A DNA stretch of 38,863 nucleotides from SVFI01 sp045546735 (GCA_045546735.1 JAZQDJ010000044.1:1-38863); one strand, 5' to 3'. Positions 1-8,679 are shown, counted from the first letter of the stretch. Notes: generated by a model not told the origin, from the sequence alone. Made by a program: numbers and translations.

Positions 1-590
1 CTGTTTCCCCTGATAATAACCGCACCGTCATGAAGAGGAGTGTTATGCTCAAAAATATTAATCAAAAGCTGACTGCTTACCAGTCCGTCCACTTCAATTC
101 CCGTTCTCTCATACTCAGCCAGCGACGAAGTATTTTCGATAACAATCAATGCTCCTGTTTTTACCTTCCCCATTTCATAGCAGGCTTTTACAATTTCCTG
201 CGCTGTTTTTTCCGTAAAACTTCCTTCCGATGTTTTTCCGGAATCAAAAGGAAAAAGCGCACTCATAATGCTCTTTTGTCCGAGCTGTTCAAGGGCACGG
301 CGCAGTTCCGGCTGCAGGATAATAACAATCGCAATTGCCGCAATTGAGAATACTTCACCAGCAATCCACAAAATTGTTGACATATTGAAAAACGCCGCAA
401 CAAGCAAAAATACCACTATTACGAGAACACCACGCAAAAGAGCCCAGGTTCTTGTATTTCGAATCCAGGCCAACAGCTGATATACTACAAATGAAATTAT
501 GAAGATTTCGGCAATATCCGTCCACATAAGTGTTTTCGGAACATGCATTGTAGAAAGATATTTTTCGATAAATGTGTTGATTTGTTGCAT
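1..590 (-). CDS. cdaA: Diadenylate cyclase CdaA, N-terminal 196 residues (cut by window edge)
   Basis: Makes the second messenger c-di-AMP from two ATP at the membrane. The first 196 residues are present and the 3' end lies outside the window. About three hydrophobic segments (roughly residues 26-42, 50-69 and 73-92) precede the DisA_N-type cyclase domain. The catalytic DGA motif is visible at residues 188-190 (LHDGA); the RHR motif expected further on is outside the window. I chose the ATG at 588-590, preceded by an AGGTG-like ribosome site. It is the last visible gene of the recD2-comFC-yvyF-membrane-membrane-cdaA run and follows the preceding stop by about 40 bases. Family assignment is firm; regulation by a CdaR partner cannot be judged because the downstream gene is not in view. 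Confidence 0.93.
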   Translation of the reverse strand, partial: MQQINTFIEKYLSTMHVPKTLMWTDIAEIFIISFVVYQLLAWIRNTRTWALLRGVLVIVVFLLVAAFFNMSTILWIAGEVFSIAAIAIVIILQPELRRALEQLGQKSIMSALFPFDSGKTSEGSFTEKTAQEIVKACYEMGKVKTGALIVIENTSSLAEYERTGIEVDGLVSSQLLINIFEHNTPLHDGAVIIRGN

Positions 591-631
591 TTGGAACACC
601 TAACTTTAATTATTTTTTGTGTATCCATGTT

Positions 632-1561
632 CTAGAGAACGCTTGTAATCTTCTTTACAGTACGTTTTGATTTGGCAACCGTATTTTTCGGAATTGCCTT
701 TACGTAATAATAGTATTCGTCATCCTCAAACTGTACATACTCTGTTCGCGTATAATCAACATTAAACGCAAAGAATTCTACCACCTTCGCAATCACGAGT
801 GCTGCAATCGTTCCGAGAATAAGAGATACAACAGAAATCCCTGTCTCATACATCAGATTGCCGACCAAAAGAATAATCACGTTAGTCACTGCACCTACAA
901 AAATGGCAATCGTCCACGCATGGTCTACAGATAATCTACGAATGATATAAACAATAATTGTGGTCACACAGAAAGAAATTAACACGACCATCATTGCTTT
1001 GTTGTCCAAAAGTCCGTCTAAAACATAACGAAACTTTGCAACAGAACCGTCTGCATCAAGTGACATAATCAAAGATGCACTTTCTTTCACATAGTGAATC
1101 ACATAATATACAATCACGCCGCAAGCTACCGACACTACAGATGCCGGTCCGCATAATAATCCTACAATCAGCGGAAGTACAAACGGAATTTTCAATCCGA
1201 AACACAGCGGTAAAAACACAACAACAAGTGTATCCTTCGGTGCAAAACGATAATACAGAAGGAATAACAACAACAGCCCACTTCCCACTACAATTGCACA
1301 TTCCATGGAAATCGCATAACAATGCAACATTACAAATACCGCTGATATAACTACAAGTAAATTCATCGGTAAAAACGAACACATCAGGGCAATCAGCAAT
1401 ACCAAAATCGGATTGTTAATCTTGGTCATATAACCGAGATTCATGTTCAGTACCATCAGCGTCGTAAGTGCCAGTACGCATTTTAAAAGCGGCAACAGAT
1501 ATACTTCATTTCTGCTGTAAAAATTTCTTAAGTTCTCTCTCATTTCCAATAAAGAAGACAT
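632..1561 (-). CDS. Uncharacterised polytopic membrane protein (309 aa)
   Basis: I do not recognise a named family. Residues about 20-265 are almost continuously hydrophobic with short loops, consistent with roughly eight to ten transmembrane helices. The last 45 residues form a soluble tail with an acidic, tyrosine-rich patch (DDEYYYY) followed by a basic end. No catalytic or nucleotide-binding motif is visible. The start at 1561 has a weak GAGGAAAG site placed rather far upstream; a second in-frame ATG (residue 7) is possible. It lies about 20 bases downstream of another small membrane protein and about 40 bases upstream of cdaA, so the two membrane proteins and the c-di-AMP synthase are probably co-transcribed. 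A scaffold or transporter role at the membrane is only a guess. Confidence 0.8.
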   Translation of the reverse strand: MSSLLEMRENLRNFYSRNEVYLLPLLKCVLALTTLMVLNMNLGYMTKINNPILVLLIALMCSFLPMNLLVVISAVFVMLHCYAISMECAIVVGSGLLLLFLLYYRFAPKDTLVVVFLPLCFGLKIPFVLPLIVGLLCGPASVVSVACGVIVYYVIHYVKESASLIMSLDADGSVAKFRYVLDGLLDNKAMMVVLISFCVTTIIVYIIRRLSVDHAWTIAIFVGAVTNVIILLVGNLMYETGISVVSLILGTIAALVIAKVVEFFAFNVDYTRTEYVQFEDDEYYYYVKAIPKNTVAKSKRTVKKITSVL

Positions 1562-1581
1562 AACGTAACTCTTTCCTCACT

Positions 1582-1983
1582 CTAGCGATTGTTTTTTTCT
1601 ATGTCATAAAGGGCAGCAAGCTGCTTTAAATGACGGTAATATCTTTTCAAACTTCTCTTCGCCCGGCTGTAGCGGAACGAATAAATGACATATGTAAGAA
1701 GGGCATAGGCCGCCACAAAAATTACATAGTACAAAAGCACCTGCTTTCCAAGCGCCATAAGATCGATTTTATAAATATCCTGCAACAACGTTTCAAGATG
1801 GTAATAAATATACAACCCACACACTATAAGATATGCAATCGTTGCACTTATAATGGAACGAAGAACCTGCATCCCCATATAATCACTGCGGAAATAACTT
1901 CCGATTGACATATAGACCTTGCCTTCATTCTCCTCATAAGCTGCCATCTTCGTCATCAGTTTAATTCTTTCCTGACTAAGCAT
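1582..1983 (-). CDS. Small uncharacterised membrane protein (133 aa)
   Basis: There is no recognised family. The first ~35 residues are soluble and charged. Two long hydrophobic stretches follow (about residues 42-62 and 81-103), and the C-terminus is strongly basic (RYSRAKRSLKRYYRHLKQ), as expected for a cytoplasmic tail beside the membrane. The start is clear: an AGGAG site lies a few bases before the ATG and directly after the yvyF stop. The gene is followed by a larger membrane protein after about 20 bases. The pair probably works together, but nothing in either sequence says how. Confidence 0.78.
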   Translation of the reverse strand: MLSQERIKLMTKMAAYEENEGKVYMSIGSYFRSDYMGMQVLRSIISATIAYLIVCGLYIYYHLETLLQDIYKIDLMALGKQVLLYYVIFVAAYALLTYVIYSFRYSRAKRSLKRYYRHLKQLAALYDIEKNNR

Positions 1984-1995
1984 CGGTCTCTCCTC

Positions 1996-2418
1996 TTACT
2001 GCTGATTTTTATCAAGGAAGCGCATTCTGTTCTCTTTTGCTTTACGCACTTCTATAGGCGATTCTACCTGAACGCCGTGTTTTCCCATCGCACTGTTCAG
2101 ATTACGCATCATCTTATCCTTACATGCAGGACAATACTTGCCGCTTCCGATCATCTTTCCGCATGACTCACAAGGAATACCGATCGGCGAATCAGATGTA
2201 AACTCGAGACGCTCCTGGCGAATCCACGCCTGAATCTGCGAAATCTCAACTTCACACTCCTCAGACACTTCATTAATCGTCGCACGCCCGTGCTGCTGTA
2301 TGTATTTTTTTACCTGCTGGAATTTTTCCTCCTGCTTATCCCTGCATGACGGACAAATAAACGGTCCTGCAAGATAATTAAATAATCTTCCGCATTTACG
2401 GCAATTTTTAACATCCAT
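1996..2418 (-). CDS. yvyF: YvyF-type flagellar operon protein (zinc ribbons plus HTH-like core)
   Basis: This 140-residue protein resembles the YvyF family that sits beside comFC and flagellar genes in Bacillus. Two zinc-ribbon-like cysteine clusters frame the protein: CRKCG...CPSC near the N-terminus and CESCG...CPAC in the C-terminal third. Between them is a region resembling a winged-helix/MerR-like fold (TINEVSEECEVEISQIQAWI), which could bind DNA or a partner. I place the start at the ATG at 2416-2418, seven bases after a perfect GGAGG; a TTG two codons earlier is unlikely. It lies 14 bases after comFC. In Bacillus the homologue is linked to motility regulation; the biochemical function is not established. 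Confidence 0.85.
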   Translation of the reverse strand: MDVKNCRKCGRLFNYLAGPFICPSCRDKQEEKFQQVKKYIQQHGRATINEVSEECEVEISQIQAWIRQERLEFTSDSPIGIPCESCGKMIGSGKYCPACKDKMMRNLNSAMGKHGVQVESPIEVRKAKENRMRFLDKNQQ

Positions 2419-2432
2419 AAACAAGCCTCCTG

Positions 2433-3140
2433 CTATTTTCCTCCGGAAATCGCCAGAAAATAAATTTTCTGCACTCCCACCCTGCGAAACTGCTCTGCAA
2501 CGGCATCCATCGTACTCCCGGTAGTATATATATCATCGATAATTATAATCGTATTTAATTTTACATCATTTCTGCACAATTTAAAAGCCTTTTTCAAATT
2601 ATTTTGACGCGCCGAAGGGTCTAATTCTTTTTGGGGAAGTGTATTTCTTGTCCGCTGTACAAGTTTCCTTTCCACAGGTACCCCCATCCTCTTTCCGAGC
2701 GCCACTGCAAACAGTTCCGCCTGATTATACCCTCTCTTCCGAAAACGCCGTCTGTGGAGCGGTACCGGAATAAGCGCATCCGGCGCAATCCGGCGGATAA
2801 ATTCACCCAGCTCCCGCTGTGCAAAATATGCATAGGCCTGCGCATACTCTTTTCGTCCTGCATATTTAAACCGGTAAATCGACTTTTTTAACGCCCCTTC
2901 GTAAACAAACAACACTCTGCCACTGTCAAACCGGTGAGGGCGGACCATGCAATCCCTGCAATACTCCTGTTCCTTCAAAACAGGCTTTCCGCACTTCATA
3001 CAATACGCATCTCTCACAAATTCCACTTGGTTAGCACATGTGCTGCAAATGTATGTCTCATCCTTTCCGAGAATCAAATCACACATCGGGCATCTTCTCG
3101 GATAAATCAGATTGAGCAACCGTTCTTTCAAACGAATCAT
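2433..3140 (-). CDS. comFC: ComF family protein (ComFC-like phosphoribosyltransferase-fold)
   Basis: ComF proteins combine an N-terminal double zinc finger with a phosphoribosyltransferase-like domain and act in uptake or processing of transforming DNA. Both parts are visible. Cysteine pairs CPMC, CSTC, CMKC and CRDC fall within the first ~65 residues, and the PRPP-binding loop motif IIIIDDIYTTGSTM lies near residues 196-210. The conserved PVPLHRRRFRKRGYNQAE segment is also present. Its ATG overlaps the recD2 stop by four bases (ATGA), implying translational coupling. Length (235 aa) is normal. Presence of ComFC alone does not prove natural competence. Confidence 0.93.
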   Translation of the reverse strand: MIRLKERLLNLIYPRRCPMCDLILGKDETYICSTCANQVEFVRDAYCMKCGKPVLKEQEYCRDCMVRPHRFDSGRVLFVYEGALKKSIYRFKYAGRKEYAQAYAYFAQRELGEFIRRIAPDALIPVPLHRRRFRKRGYNQAELFAVALGKRMGVPVERKLVQRTRNTLPQKELDPSARQNNLKKAFKLCRNDVKLNTIIIIDDIYTTGSTMDAVAEQFRRVGVQKIYFLAISGGK

Positions 3141-5338
3141 ATTACAACTTCCTCGATTTTCTTCCGAAGCCCCGAATAACGGATTTGCCCGTTTTCATTT
3201 GCGATCATCTCTTCAACCACATTCTGTGCCCCAATCAAAGTCACGCATTTCACACCGCGCGTCACAGCTGTATACAAAAGATTCCGGTACAACATCCATT
3301 TTGACACTCCCAGAAGCGGGATAATAACTGCCGGGTATTCACTTCCCTGCGACTTATGAATCGTGATAGCATAGGCTAACTCCAACTCATCCGCATTCTC
3401 GAAGGAATACATAACATAACGGCCTTCCTCATATTCTACTTTTATCTCTTTTGCATATTCGTTAATCGAGATAATTTTACCGACATCACCGTTAAATACT
3501 CCCAATCCTTTGTCAATTGTAATATTATACTTTCCTACAATCTCCCATTCCAATTTGTAGTTGTTTTTTATCTGCATGACTTTATCACCCTCGCGGAGCA
3601 ATTTTTCACCAAACTGATATTCCCGTTTATTTCTCTCCGCCGGATTCACATATTCCTGCAAAATCTTATTAAGAGCCTCCGCCCCGAGCGCCCCTTTCCG
3701 CATCGGCGTTAACACCTGTATGTCATATGGCTGCGCCCCTGTATATCTCGGCATTTTATCCGTGACAAGCTGCACAATATTATTATAAATCCTTCTGGCA
3801 TCATCTCTCGGAATAAAGAAAAAATCCTTACTCTGATTTGTCAGTGATATCTCTTCCCCGCACCTTATTTTATGCGCATTGCGCACAATATCACTGCCTT
3901 CCTCCTGTCGGAATATCTTCTCCAAACGGACACACGCAAAAGCTTCGCTGTCCACCAAATCGCGCAGAACCTGTCCCGGACCTACCGACGGTAACTGATG
4001 CATATCGCCGACCAAAATCAATCTGCTGCCCACCGGTATTGCTTTTAAGAGCGAACAGAACAAAAAGATATCTACCATCGACATTTCATCTATAATAATC
4101 ACATCCGCCTCAAGCGGATTATTTTCATCCCTCTCAAAATAGCCCCGGCCTTCTTCACTGGCACCACCGACTTCCAAAAGCCGGTGAATTGTTCTGGCTT
4201 CATATCCTGTTGCCTCAGACATTCTCTTGGCAGCCCTCCCTGTCGGCGCCGCCAACTCAACATGATAGTCTCGGTCCATGAAATATCGGATAATCGCATT
4301 GATGGTTGTTGTTTTTCCCGTTCCCGGTCCTCCGGTAAGAAGAAATACTCCATTCTTTACACTTCCTCTCACCGCCTCTTTTTGCAACTCATCAAGTAAG
4401 ACCTTCTCCTCTTTTTCATACTGCTCTATCTGCTTTTCGATACGTTCATCTTTTGTTGTCCAAACCGGCTCATCCAAACGCCTCAGCATACCCGCCACAG
4501 CAACTTCTGCATAATACGCAGACGCTCCGTAAATACAACCTTCTTTGCAAACAACTTTTTTATCCATCGCCAAATTCATAATATGCGGACGGATGGCCTC
4601 CTGTTCCACGCCGAGCAGTTCACTTGCGCGCGTCAAAAGCATTTCTTCCGGAAGATACATATTCCCCTCTCCGAGTGCTGTCGACAATGTGTAAATAAGC
4701 CCACAGCGGATACGGTAATCCGAATCTGTGTGTATTCCGATTTTTTCAGCAATCGCGTCCGCCGTTTTAAAACCGACTCCCTCGATATCTTCTGCCATTT
4801 TGTATGGATTTTCTTTCATGATACTATACATCCCAAGTCCGTAAGTATCATAAATTTTTACAGCGAGCGTATTTGTAATTCCGTATTTTTGCAAAAAAAG
4901 CATTGCGCTGTGAAGATCTTTCTTCTCTGCCACCGCCACTGCAATCGACTGAGCCTTCCGCAGACTGATTCCTTTGATTTCCGCCAAACGTTCCGGCTCT
5001 TCCTCCATAATCCGAAGCGTATCTTCACCGAATTTTTCAATAATTCTATCGGCAAGAGCCGCTCCGATTCCTTTAATTGCACCCGAAGATATATATCTGC
5101 GGATGGATTCTTCATCCGTCGGCTCTATCAGTTCATGACGTTCTGCCTTAAACTGTCTGCCGTGATTCGGATGGTAATCATAGGTTCCTTCCAATTTCAG
5201 CATCTGGCCTGTGACATCAATCTGAAAAAATCCGACCACAACCAGTTCTTCTTTTCCGCATTTTGTCATCAGAACTTTATAGCCATTCGACTCATTGCTA
5301 TATATAATATGTTCTACATAAACCTCTATTGTTTCCAT
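3137..5338 (-). CDS. recD2: RecD2-type ATP-dependent 5'-3' DNA helicase
   Basis: RecD2 is a superfamily 1B helicase found without RecBC and acts in DNA repair and replication-fork maintenance. The 733-residue protein has the N-terminal OB-like region and tandem helix-hairpin-helix motifs (GAIKGIGAALADRI; DIEGVGFKTADAI) typical of RecD2. Next come Walker A (GGPGTGKT, about residues 336-343), Walker B (IIIDEMSMVD), and late motifs such as the UvrD_C-like AYAITIHKSQGSEYP. I chose the ATG at 5336-5338, preceded by GGGAGG; an in-frame TTG eight codons earlier lacks a site. It heads the run leading to cdaA and lies just after a terminator, so it needs either its own promoter (none obvious) or read-through from the flagellar genes. 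Confidence 0.95.
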   Translation of the reverse strand: METIEVYVEHIIYSNESNGYKVLMTKCGKEELVVVGFFQIDVTGQMLKLEGTYDYHPNHGRQFKAERHELIEPTDEESIRRYISSGAIKGIGAALADRIIEKFGEDTLRIMEEEPERLAEIKGISLRKAQSIAVAVAEKKDLHSAMLFLQKYGITNTLAVKIYDTYGLGMYSIMKENPYKMAEDIEGVGFKTADAIAEKIGIHTDSDYRIRCGLIYTLSTALGEGNMYLPEEMLLTRASELLGVEQEAIRPHIMNLAMDKKVVCKEGCIYGASAYYAEVAVAGMLRRLDEPVWTTKDERIEKQIEQYEKEEKVLLDELQKEAVRGSVKNGVFLLTGGPGTGKTTTINAIIRYFMDRDYHVELAAPTGRAAKRMSEATGYEARTIHRLLEVGGASEEGRGYFERDENNPLEADVIIIDEMSMVDIFLFCSLLKAIPVGSRLILVGDMHQLPSVGPGQVLRDLVDSEAFACVRLEKIFRQEEGSDIVRNAHKIRCGEEISLTNQSKDFFFIPRDDARRIYNNIVQLVTDKMPRYTGAQPYDIQVLTPMRKGALGAEALNKILQEYVNPAERNKREYQFGEKLLREGDKVMQIKNNYKLEWEIVGKYNITIDKGLGVFNGDVGKIISINEYAKEIKVEYEEGRYVMYSFENADELELAYAITIHKSQGSEYPAVIIPLLGVSKWMLYRNLLYTAVTRGVKCVTLIGAQNVVEEMIANENGQIRYSGLRKKIEEVVI

Positions 5339-5360
5339 ATTCCTCCCTGATATATGCCTC

Positions 5361-5394
5361 AAAACAAAGAAAGGCTGCCACTTTTCTGACAGCC
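5361..5394 (-). terminator. Rho-independent terminator after the mreB-flagellar rod operon
   Basis: On the minus strand, GGCTGTC and GGCAGCC form a seven-pair stem (one G-T pair) with an eight-base loop, followed by TTTCTTTGTTTT. It begins eight bases after the stop of the FlgJ-like gene and ends about 20 bases before the recD2 start, so read-through may still feed recD2. Confidence 0.8.
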
Positions 5395-5402
5395 CTTTTA
5401 TC

Positions 5403-5867
5403 CTATTCTATTTCTGTTGCCTTTTCCGTCGGCAACACTTCCTCCGTAATCTCGGTCGCTTTTTCCGAAGAAACCTTCTCTTCCCCCGGTTTTGTTACAA
5501 CCGTCGCATCCAGCCCGTAATTACGGCGCATCTGCTCATATAAAGTCTGTGCCAGTCCAAGGCTGTTTTGCTCTGTCGCCTCTTTGGCCAAATCCGTAAT
5601 CGCACTGTCCTTGAAGTAACTTACAAGTGCAGAATTCGAACCTTCACCGCCCTCGCCGAACAAACTTGTCGACTTGGTCATCTCTTTCATGATCATCTCC
5701 ATGAAATACGCCTCAAATTCCTTACAGACCTCCATTAATTCATCTTCGGTTGCACCGGAAAGATCCTTGTTCTGCAAAGATGAAATGGAGTTTGCGCTCT
5801 GACTTGTATTTCCTGTCAACGTATCTGCATAATTCATATATGTAGAAGTTAATCCACCGATATCCAT
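5403..5867 (-). CDS. flgJ: FlgJ-type rod-binding protein, single domain
   Basis: Matches the N-terminal rod-binding (chaperone/cap) domain of FlgJ, which assists flagellar rod assembly. The signature segment is the helix around residues 44-66 (EVCKEFEAYFMEMIMKEM), followed by a GEGGEGSNSALVSYFKD region and the AKEATEQNSLGLAQTLYEQM helix. No muramidase domain follows, as is usual in Firmicutes. The last ~35 residues are rich in E, T and K with repeated ATEI-type words and look disordered. The ATG follows an AGGAG site and lies ten bases after flhP. Naming as flgJ refers to the domain, not full-length equivalence. Confidence 0.87.
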   Translation of the reverse strand: MDIGGLTSTYMNYADTLTGNTSQSANSISSLQNKDLSGATEDELMEVCKEFEAYFMEMIMKEMTKSTSLFGEGGEGSNSALVSYFKDSAITDLAKEATEQNSLGLAQTLYEQMRRNYGLDATVVTKPGEEKVSSEKATEITEEVLPTEKATEIE

Positions 5868-5876
5868 ATGCTACTC

Positions 5877-6692
5877 CTATCTTCTGAGGTTATTTGCCTG
5901 TTGCATCATGTCGTCCGTTGTCTGGATTGCTTTTGAGTTCATCTCGTATGCTCTCTGCGCCACAATGAGATTTACCATTTCGTCTGCGACCTGTACATTA
6001 GAACCTTCTAAGTATCCCTGTGCCACCGAACTCTTTACAAGGCCGTTATTTGTCGCCTCATTCATCGCCTCGCCGCTGGCATCTGTCGCTTTGTATAAAC
6101 TTCCTTCCAATTTTTCAAGCCCTGACGGATTCTGGAACTGGAAAAGACCGATGGTAATTCCGAGAGACTGTGCATTATTATTTTCATCCGGATAACAAAC
6201 TGTACCGTCAGCAGAAATCGTAATTCTGGATGTTACATAGTTTTCGTCAAACGTAATCTTTCTTCCGTTGGAATCAAGAACATACTGACCGTCTGTTGTA
6301 GAAAGTGTCAGGTTATTGCCGTCTACTGCCCAGATAAAATTACCGTTTCTCGTATAGCAGGTTTCACCGTCCGGTCCCTGCACTGCAAAGAAGCCGTCTC
6401 CCTGAATCGCAAAAGCAGAATCAGAACTGCTCTCATATAAGCTTCCCTGTTTAAACATAGATGTGATTGCCGAGTTGCGGACACCAAGTCCCACCTGCGC
6501 CCCAATCGGTTTATTTGCACCGTTCGCCGTTGTCGTACGTGTCTGCAAATTTTGATAAAGGAGCGTCTTAAACTCTGCCACTTCTGTCTTATATCCGGTT
6601 GTATTTACATTTGAAAGGTTGTTTGCAATTGTATCAACATTTGTCTGCTGTGCAATCATTCCGCTCGCTGCGGTCCATAAACTTCTTACCAT
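5877..6692 (-). CDS. flhP: Flagellar basal-body rod protein FlhP/FlgG
   Basis: Structural protein of the flagellar rod/hook-basal body, exported by the flagellar type III system. The N-terminal rod signature (LWTAASGMIAQQTNVDTIANNLSN) and the C-terminal coiled-coil signature (YLEGSNVQVADEMVNLIVAQRAYEMNSKAI) are both intact. The central part carries the FlgE/F/G-like β domain (GDGFFAVQGPDG...YTRNGNF). Length (271 aa) is normal for FlgG-like proteins. A GGAGG site precedes the ATG. It lies about 20 bases after flhO, matching the mbl-flhO-flhP order of Bacillus, so the name flhP is preferred over flgG. Confidence 0.93.
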   Translation of the reverse strand: MVRSLWTAASGMIAQQTNVDTIANNLSNVNTTGYKTEVAEFKTLLYQNLQTRTTTANGANKPIGAQVGLGVRNSAITSMFKQGSLYESSSDSAFAIQGDGFFAVQGPDGETCYTRNGNFIWAVDGNNLTLSTTDGQYVLDSNGRKITFDENYVTSRITISADGTVCYPDENNNAQSLGITIGLFQFQNPSGLEKLEGSLYKATDASGEAMNEATNNGLVKSSVAQGYLEGSNVQVADEMVNLIVAQRAYEMNSKAIQTTDDMMQQANNLRR

Positions 6693-6713
6693 ACGCCTAG
6701 TCCTCCATCATGA

Positions 6714-7487
6714 TTAAATCTTGCCAAGCTGGTTTGCTGCAATCTCAAGTGTACCATCGATACTCTGAATCAATTTTTGATTTGTTTCATAGTTTCGTGA
6801 AACAGAAATCAGCTCAACCATCTCATTGATGACTGTAACATTGGACTGCTCTAAATATCCGGAAAACAGTCTGGCATCTGCCTCTTTCTCTGTCGCTCCT
6901 TCTACCGGGCGGAAATAGTTCTCGCCGTGGTGCTCCAGGAAATTGTAATCTTCAAAATCAGTTACCTGCAGGTAACCAACAATTTCACCTTCCTGCATAA
7001 TCGCTCCGGACTGATCAAAAGAAGTGGACTTTTTCGGATCAAGAACGATGTGATCGCCGTTTTCATCAAGAACAAAATCTCCGTCTTTCGTCACAAGTTC
7101 TCCATTTACATTTAATGTAAAGGAACCGTCACGCGTGTACTTCACGGAAGTCTCACCACTTTTTGTCGTATATTCACAGGCAAAAAAGCCATTCCCGGAA
7201 AGTGCCAGGTCAAATACATTGTCTGTCACTTTGAAAGCACCCTGTGAATAATCTGTATAATTTTCTCCGATCTTAACACCGAGGTTCATCGTTCCGATGC
7301 CTCTTGCAAGTGCAGGATCCGAGGAATCTTTAATCTTAATTGCAAGGACGTCGTCGAACGACTGGCTCGTCGCGCCCTCCTTTTTAAATCCGACAGTTGC
7401 GGAGTTCGCCAAATTGTTCGTCAGCACATCCATACGATTCTGCTGATTCACCATTCCGGTCCATGCTGTATAGAGTCCTTTTACCAT
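6714..7487 (-). CDS. flhO: Flagellar basal-body rod protein FlhO/FlgF
   Basis: Second member of the FlgE/F/G family in this operon. The N-terminal signature (LYTAWTGMVNQQNRMDVLTNNLAN), central GNGFFACE...YTRDGSF block and C-terminal GYLEQSNVTVINEMVELISVSR segment are all present. The 257-residue length fits FlgF-type proximal rod proteins. The start has a GGGAGG site and lies 23 bases downstream of the mreB-like gene, with no promoter between, so it is read from the mreB promoter. Confidence 0.92.
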   Translation of the reverse strand: MVKGLYTAWTGMVNQQNRMDVLTNNLANSATVGFKKEGATSQSFDDVLAIKIKDSSDPALARGIGTMNLGVKIGENYTDYSQGAFKVTDNVFDLALSGNGFFACEYTTKSGETSVKYTRDGSFTLNVNGELVTKDGDFVLDENGDHIVLDPKKSTSFDQSGAIMQEGEIVGYLQVTDFEDYNFLEHHGENYFRPVEGATEKEADARLFSGYLEQSNVTVINEMVELISVSRNYETNQKLIQSIDGTLEIAANQLGKI

Positions 7488-7510
7488 AATACTCCTCCCG
7501 ATGCGACCAC

Positions 7511-8506
7511 TTATACCTCGTCTCTGTAACCTGCCAGGAATTCTACATACTTACCTGTTCCGATTGCCACACATGTCATCGGGTCTTCTGCCGTCATCGT
7601 ATTGATACCTGTCTTAGCATAGATTAAATCCTCTAAGCCGCGAAGGAGACTTCCTCCTCCTGTCAGAACAATACCTCTGTCAGCGATATCTGCCGCAAGC
7701 TCCGGCGGTGTCTTCTCAAGCACGCTGTGAATCGTATCGATAATCTGTGAAGTTGCCTCTCTTAAAGCTTCCTCTGTCTCTTCGCTCGTCACTTCTACTG
7801 TGCGCGGAAGTCCCGTAACAAGGTTACGTCCTCTTACTTCCACGGAATCCACTTCCGGTCTCTTATAAGCAGAACCGATTTTAATCTTAAGGTCTTCAGC
7901 GGTTCTCTCACCAATCAATAAATTGTGTTTCTTTCTCATATAACGGACAATAGCTTCGTCAAAATCATCTCCCGCAATCTTGATGGAAGCGCTTACTACC
8001 GTTCCTCCGAGGGAAATAACTGCGATGTCGGAAGTACCTCCTCCGATATCAACGATCATATTTCCGCATGGTTTTGAAATATCAATTCCTGCACCGATAG
8101 CTGCTGCGATAGGCTCCTCGATAATAGAAACCTCTCTTGCACCTGCCTGGTAAGTTGCATCCTCAACCGCTTTTTTCTCAACTTCTGTGACACCGCTCGG
8201 TACACATACAGCGATACGCGGCTTACGGAATGTTTTCTTTCCGAGTGCCTTCTGGATAAAATATTTCATCATTTTTTCTGTTACGGTATAATCTGAAATT
8301 ACACCCTGTCTGAGCGGTCTGACCGCTACGATATTACCCGGTGTACGTCCGAGCATAAGTCTTGCGTCCTCTCCGATCGCTTTGATCTTATTCGTGTCGC
8401 GGTCAAATGCCACAACGCTCGGCTCTTTTAAAACAACACCCTTGCCTCTGATATAAACAAGAATGCTGGCAGTTCCTAAGTCAATTCCGATATCTGTGTA
8501 TTGCAT
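7511..8506 (-). CDS. mreB: MreB/Mbl actin-like cell-shape protein
   Basis: Bacterial actin that forms membrane-associated filaments guiding lateral wall synthesis. Actin-fold ATP-binding motifs are clear: phosphate 1 (IGIDLGTASILVY, residues ~7-19), phosphate 2 (NMIVDIGGGTSDIAVISLGG, ~149-168) and the adenosine loop (GIVLTGGGSLLRGLEDLI). Length (331 aa) is standard. Its position directly before flhO-flhP matches Bacillus mbl rather than the mreBCD locus, so it may be the Mbl-type paralogue. A strong sigma-A-like promoter and a 5' hairpin lie upstream. An AAAGGGG-type ribosome site precedes the ATG. Confidence 0.94.
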   Translation of the reverse strand: MQYTDIGIDLGTASILVYIRGKGVVLKEPSVVAFDRDTNKIKAIGEDARLMLGRTPGNIVAVRPLRQGVISDYTVTEKMMKYFIQKALGKKTFRKPRIAVCVPSGVTEVEKKAVEDATYQAGAREVSIIEEPIAAAIGAGIDISKPCGNMIVDIGGGTSDIAVISLGGTVVSASIKIAGDDFDEAIVRYMRKKHNLLIGERTAEDLKIKIGSAYKRPEVDSVEVRGRNLVTGLPRTVEVTSEETEEALREATSQIIDTIHSVLEKTPPELAADIADRGIVLTGGGSLLRGLEDLIYAKTGINTMTAEDPMTCVAIGTGKYVEFLAGYRDEV

Positions 8507-8531
8507 CTTTCTTCCCCTTTCATGGTTTGTT

Positions 8532-8557
8532 TTTTATTGGTATAGCGGAAACCATTT
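8532..8557 (-). other. 5' untranslated hairpin ahead of mreB
   Basis: In the leader between the promoter and the mreB ribosome site, AGCGGAA pairs with TTCCGCT around an eight-base loop. It is not followed by a T-run, so it is not a classical terminator. It may affect mRNA stability or simply be chance. Confidence 0.4.
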
Positions 8558-8595
8558 GTTCCGCTCTGCTCATCCAAATCTGCATACGCTCAATT

Positions 8596-8624
8596 ATTAT
8601 AGCGCACTTTTATGCCATTTTCAA
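8596..8624 (-). promoter_or_regulatory. Sigma-A-type promoter for mreB-flhO-flhP-flgJ
   Basis: On the minus strand, TTGAAA (8619-8624) is followed by a 17-base spacer and a perfect TATAAT (8596-8601). It sits about 90 bases upstream of the mreB start, with nothing else between except the leader hairpin. Confidence 0.8.
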
Positions 8625-8679
8625 AGGGTTTTCATAGAATTTACATATTTTTTCGTGAACTTCCTTAAACAAGGACAAA

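Noticed and set aside
497..628. Minus-strand 43-codon frame with a zinc-ribbon-like CSKCNK stretch
   Set aside because: Almost entirely inside cdaA in another frame, with no good ribosome site; the cysteine pair is likely chance.
4583..5350. Plus-strand open frame of 255 codons
   Set aside because: Opposite the recD2 N-terminal half; no ribosome site, cysteine/phenylalanine-rich antisense composition.
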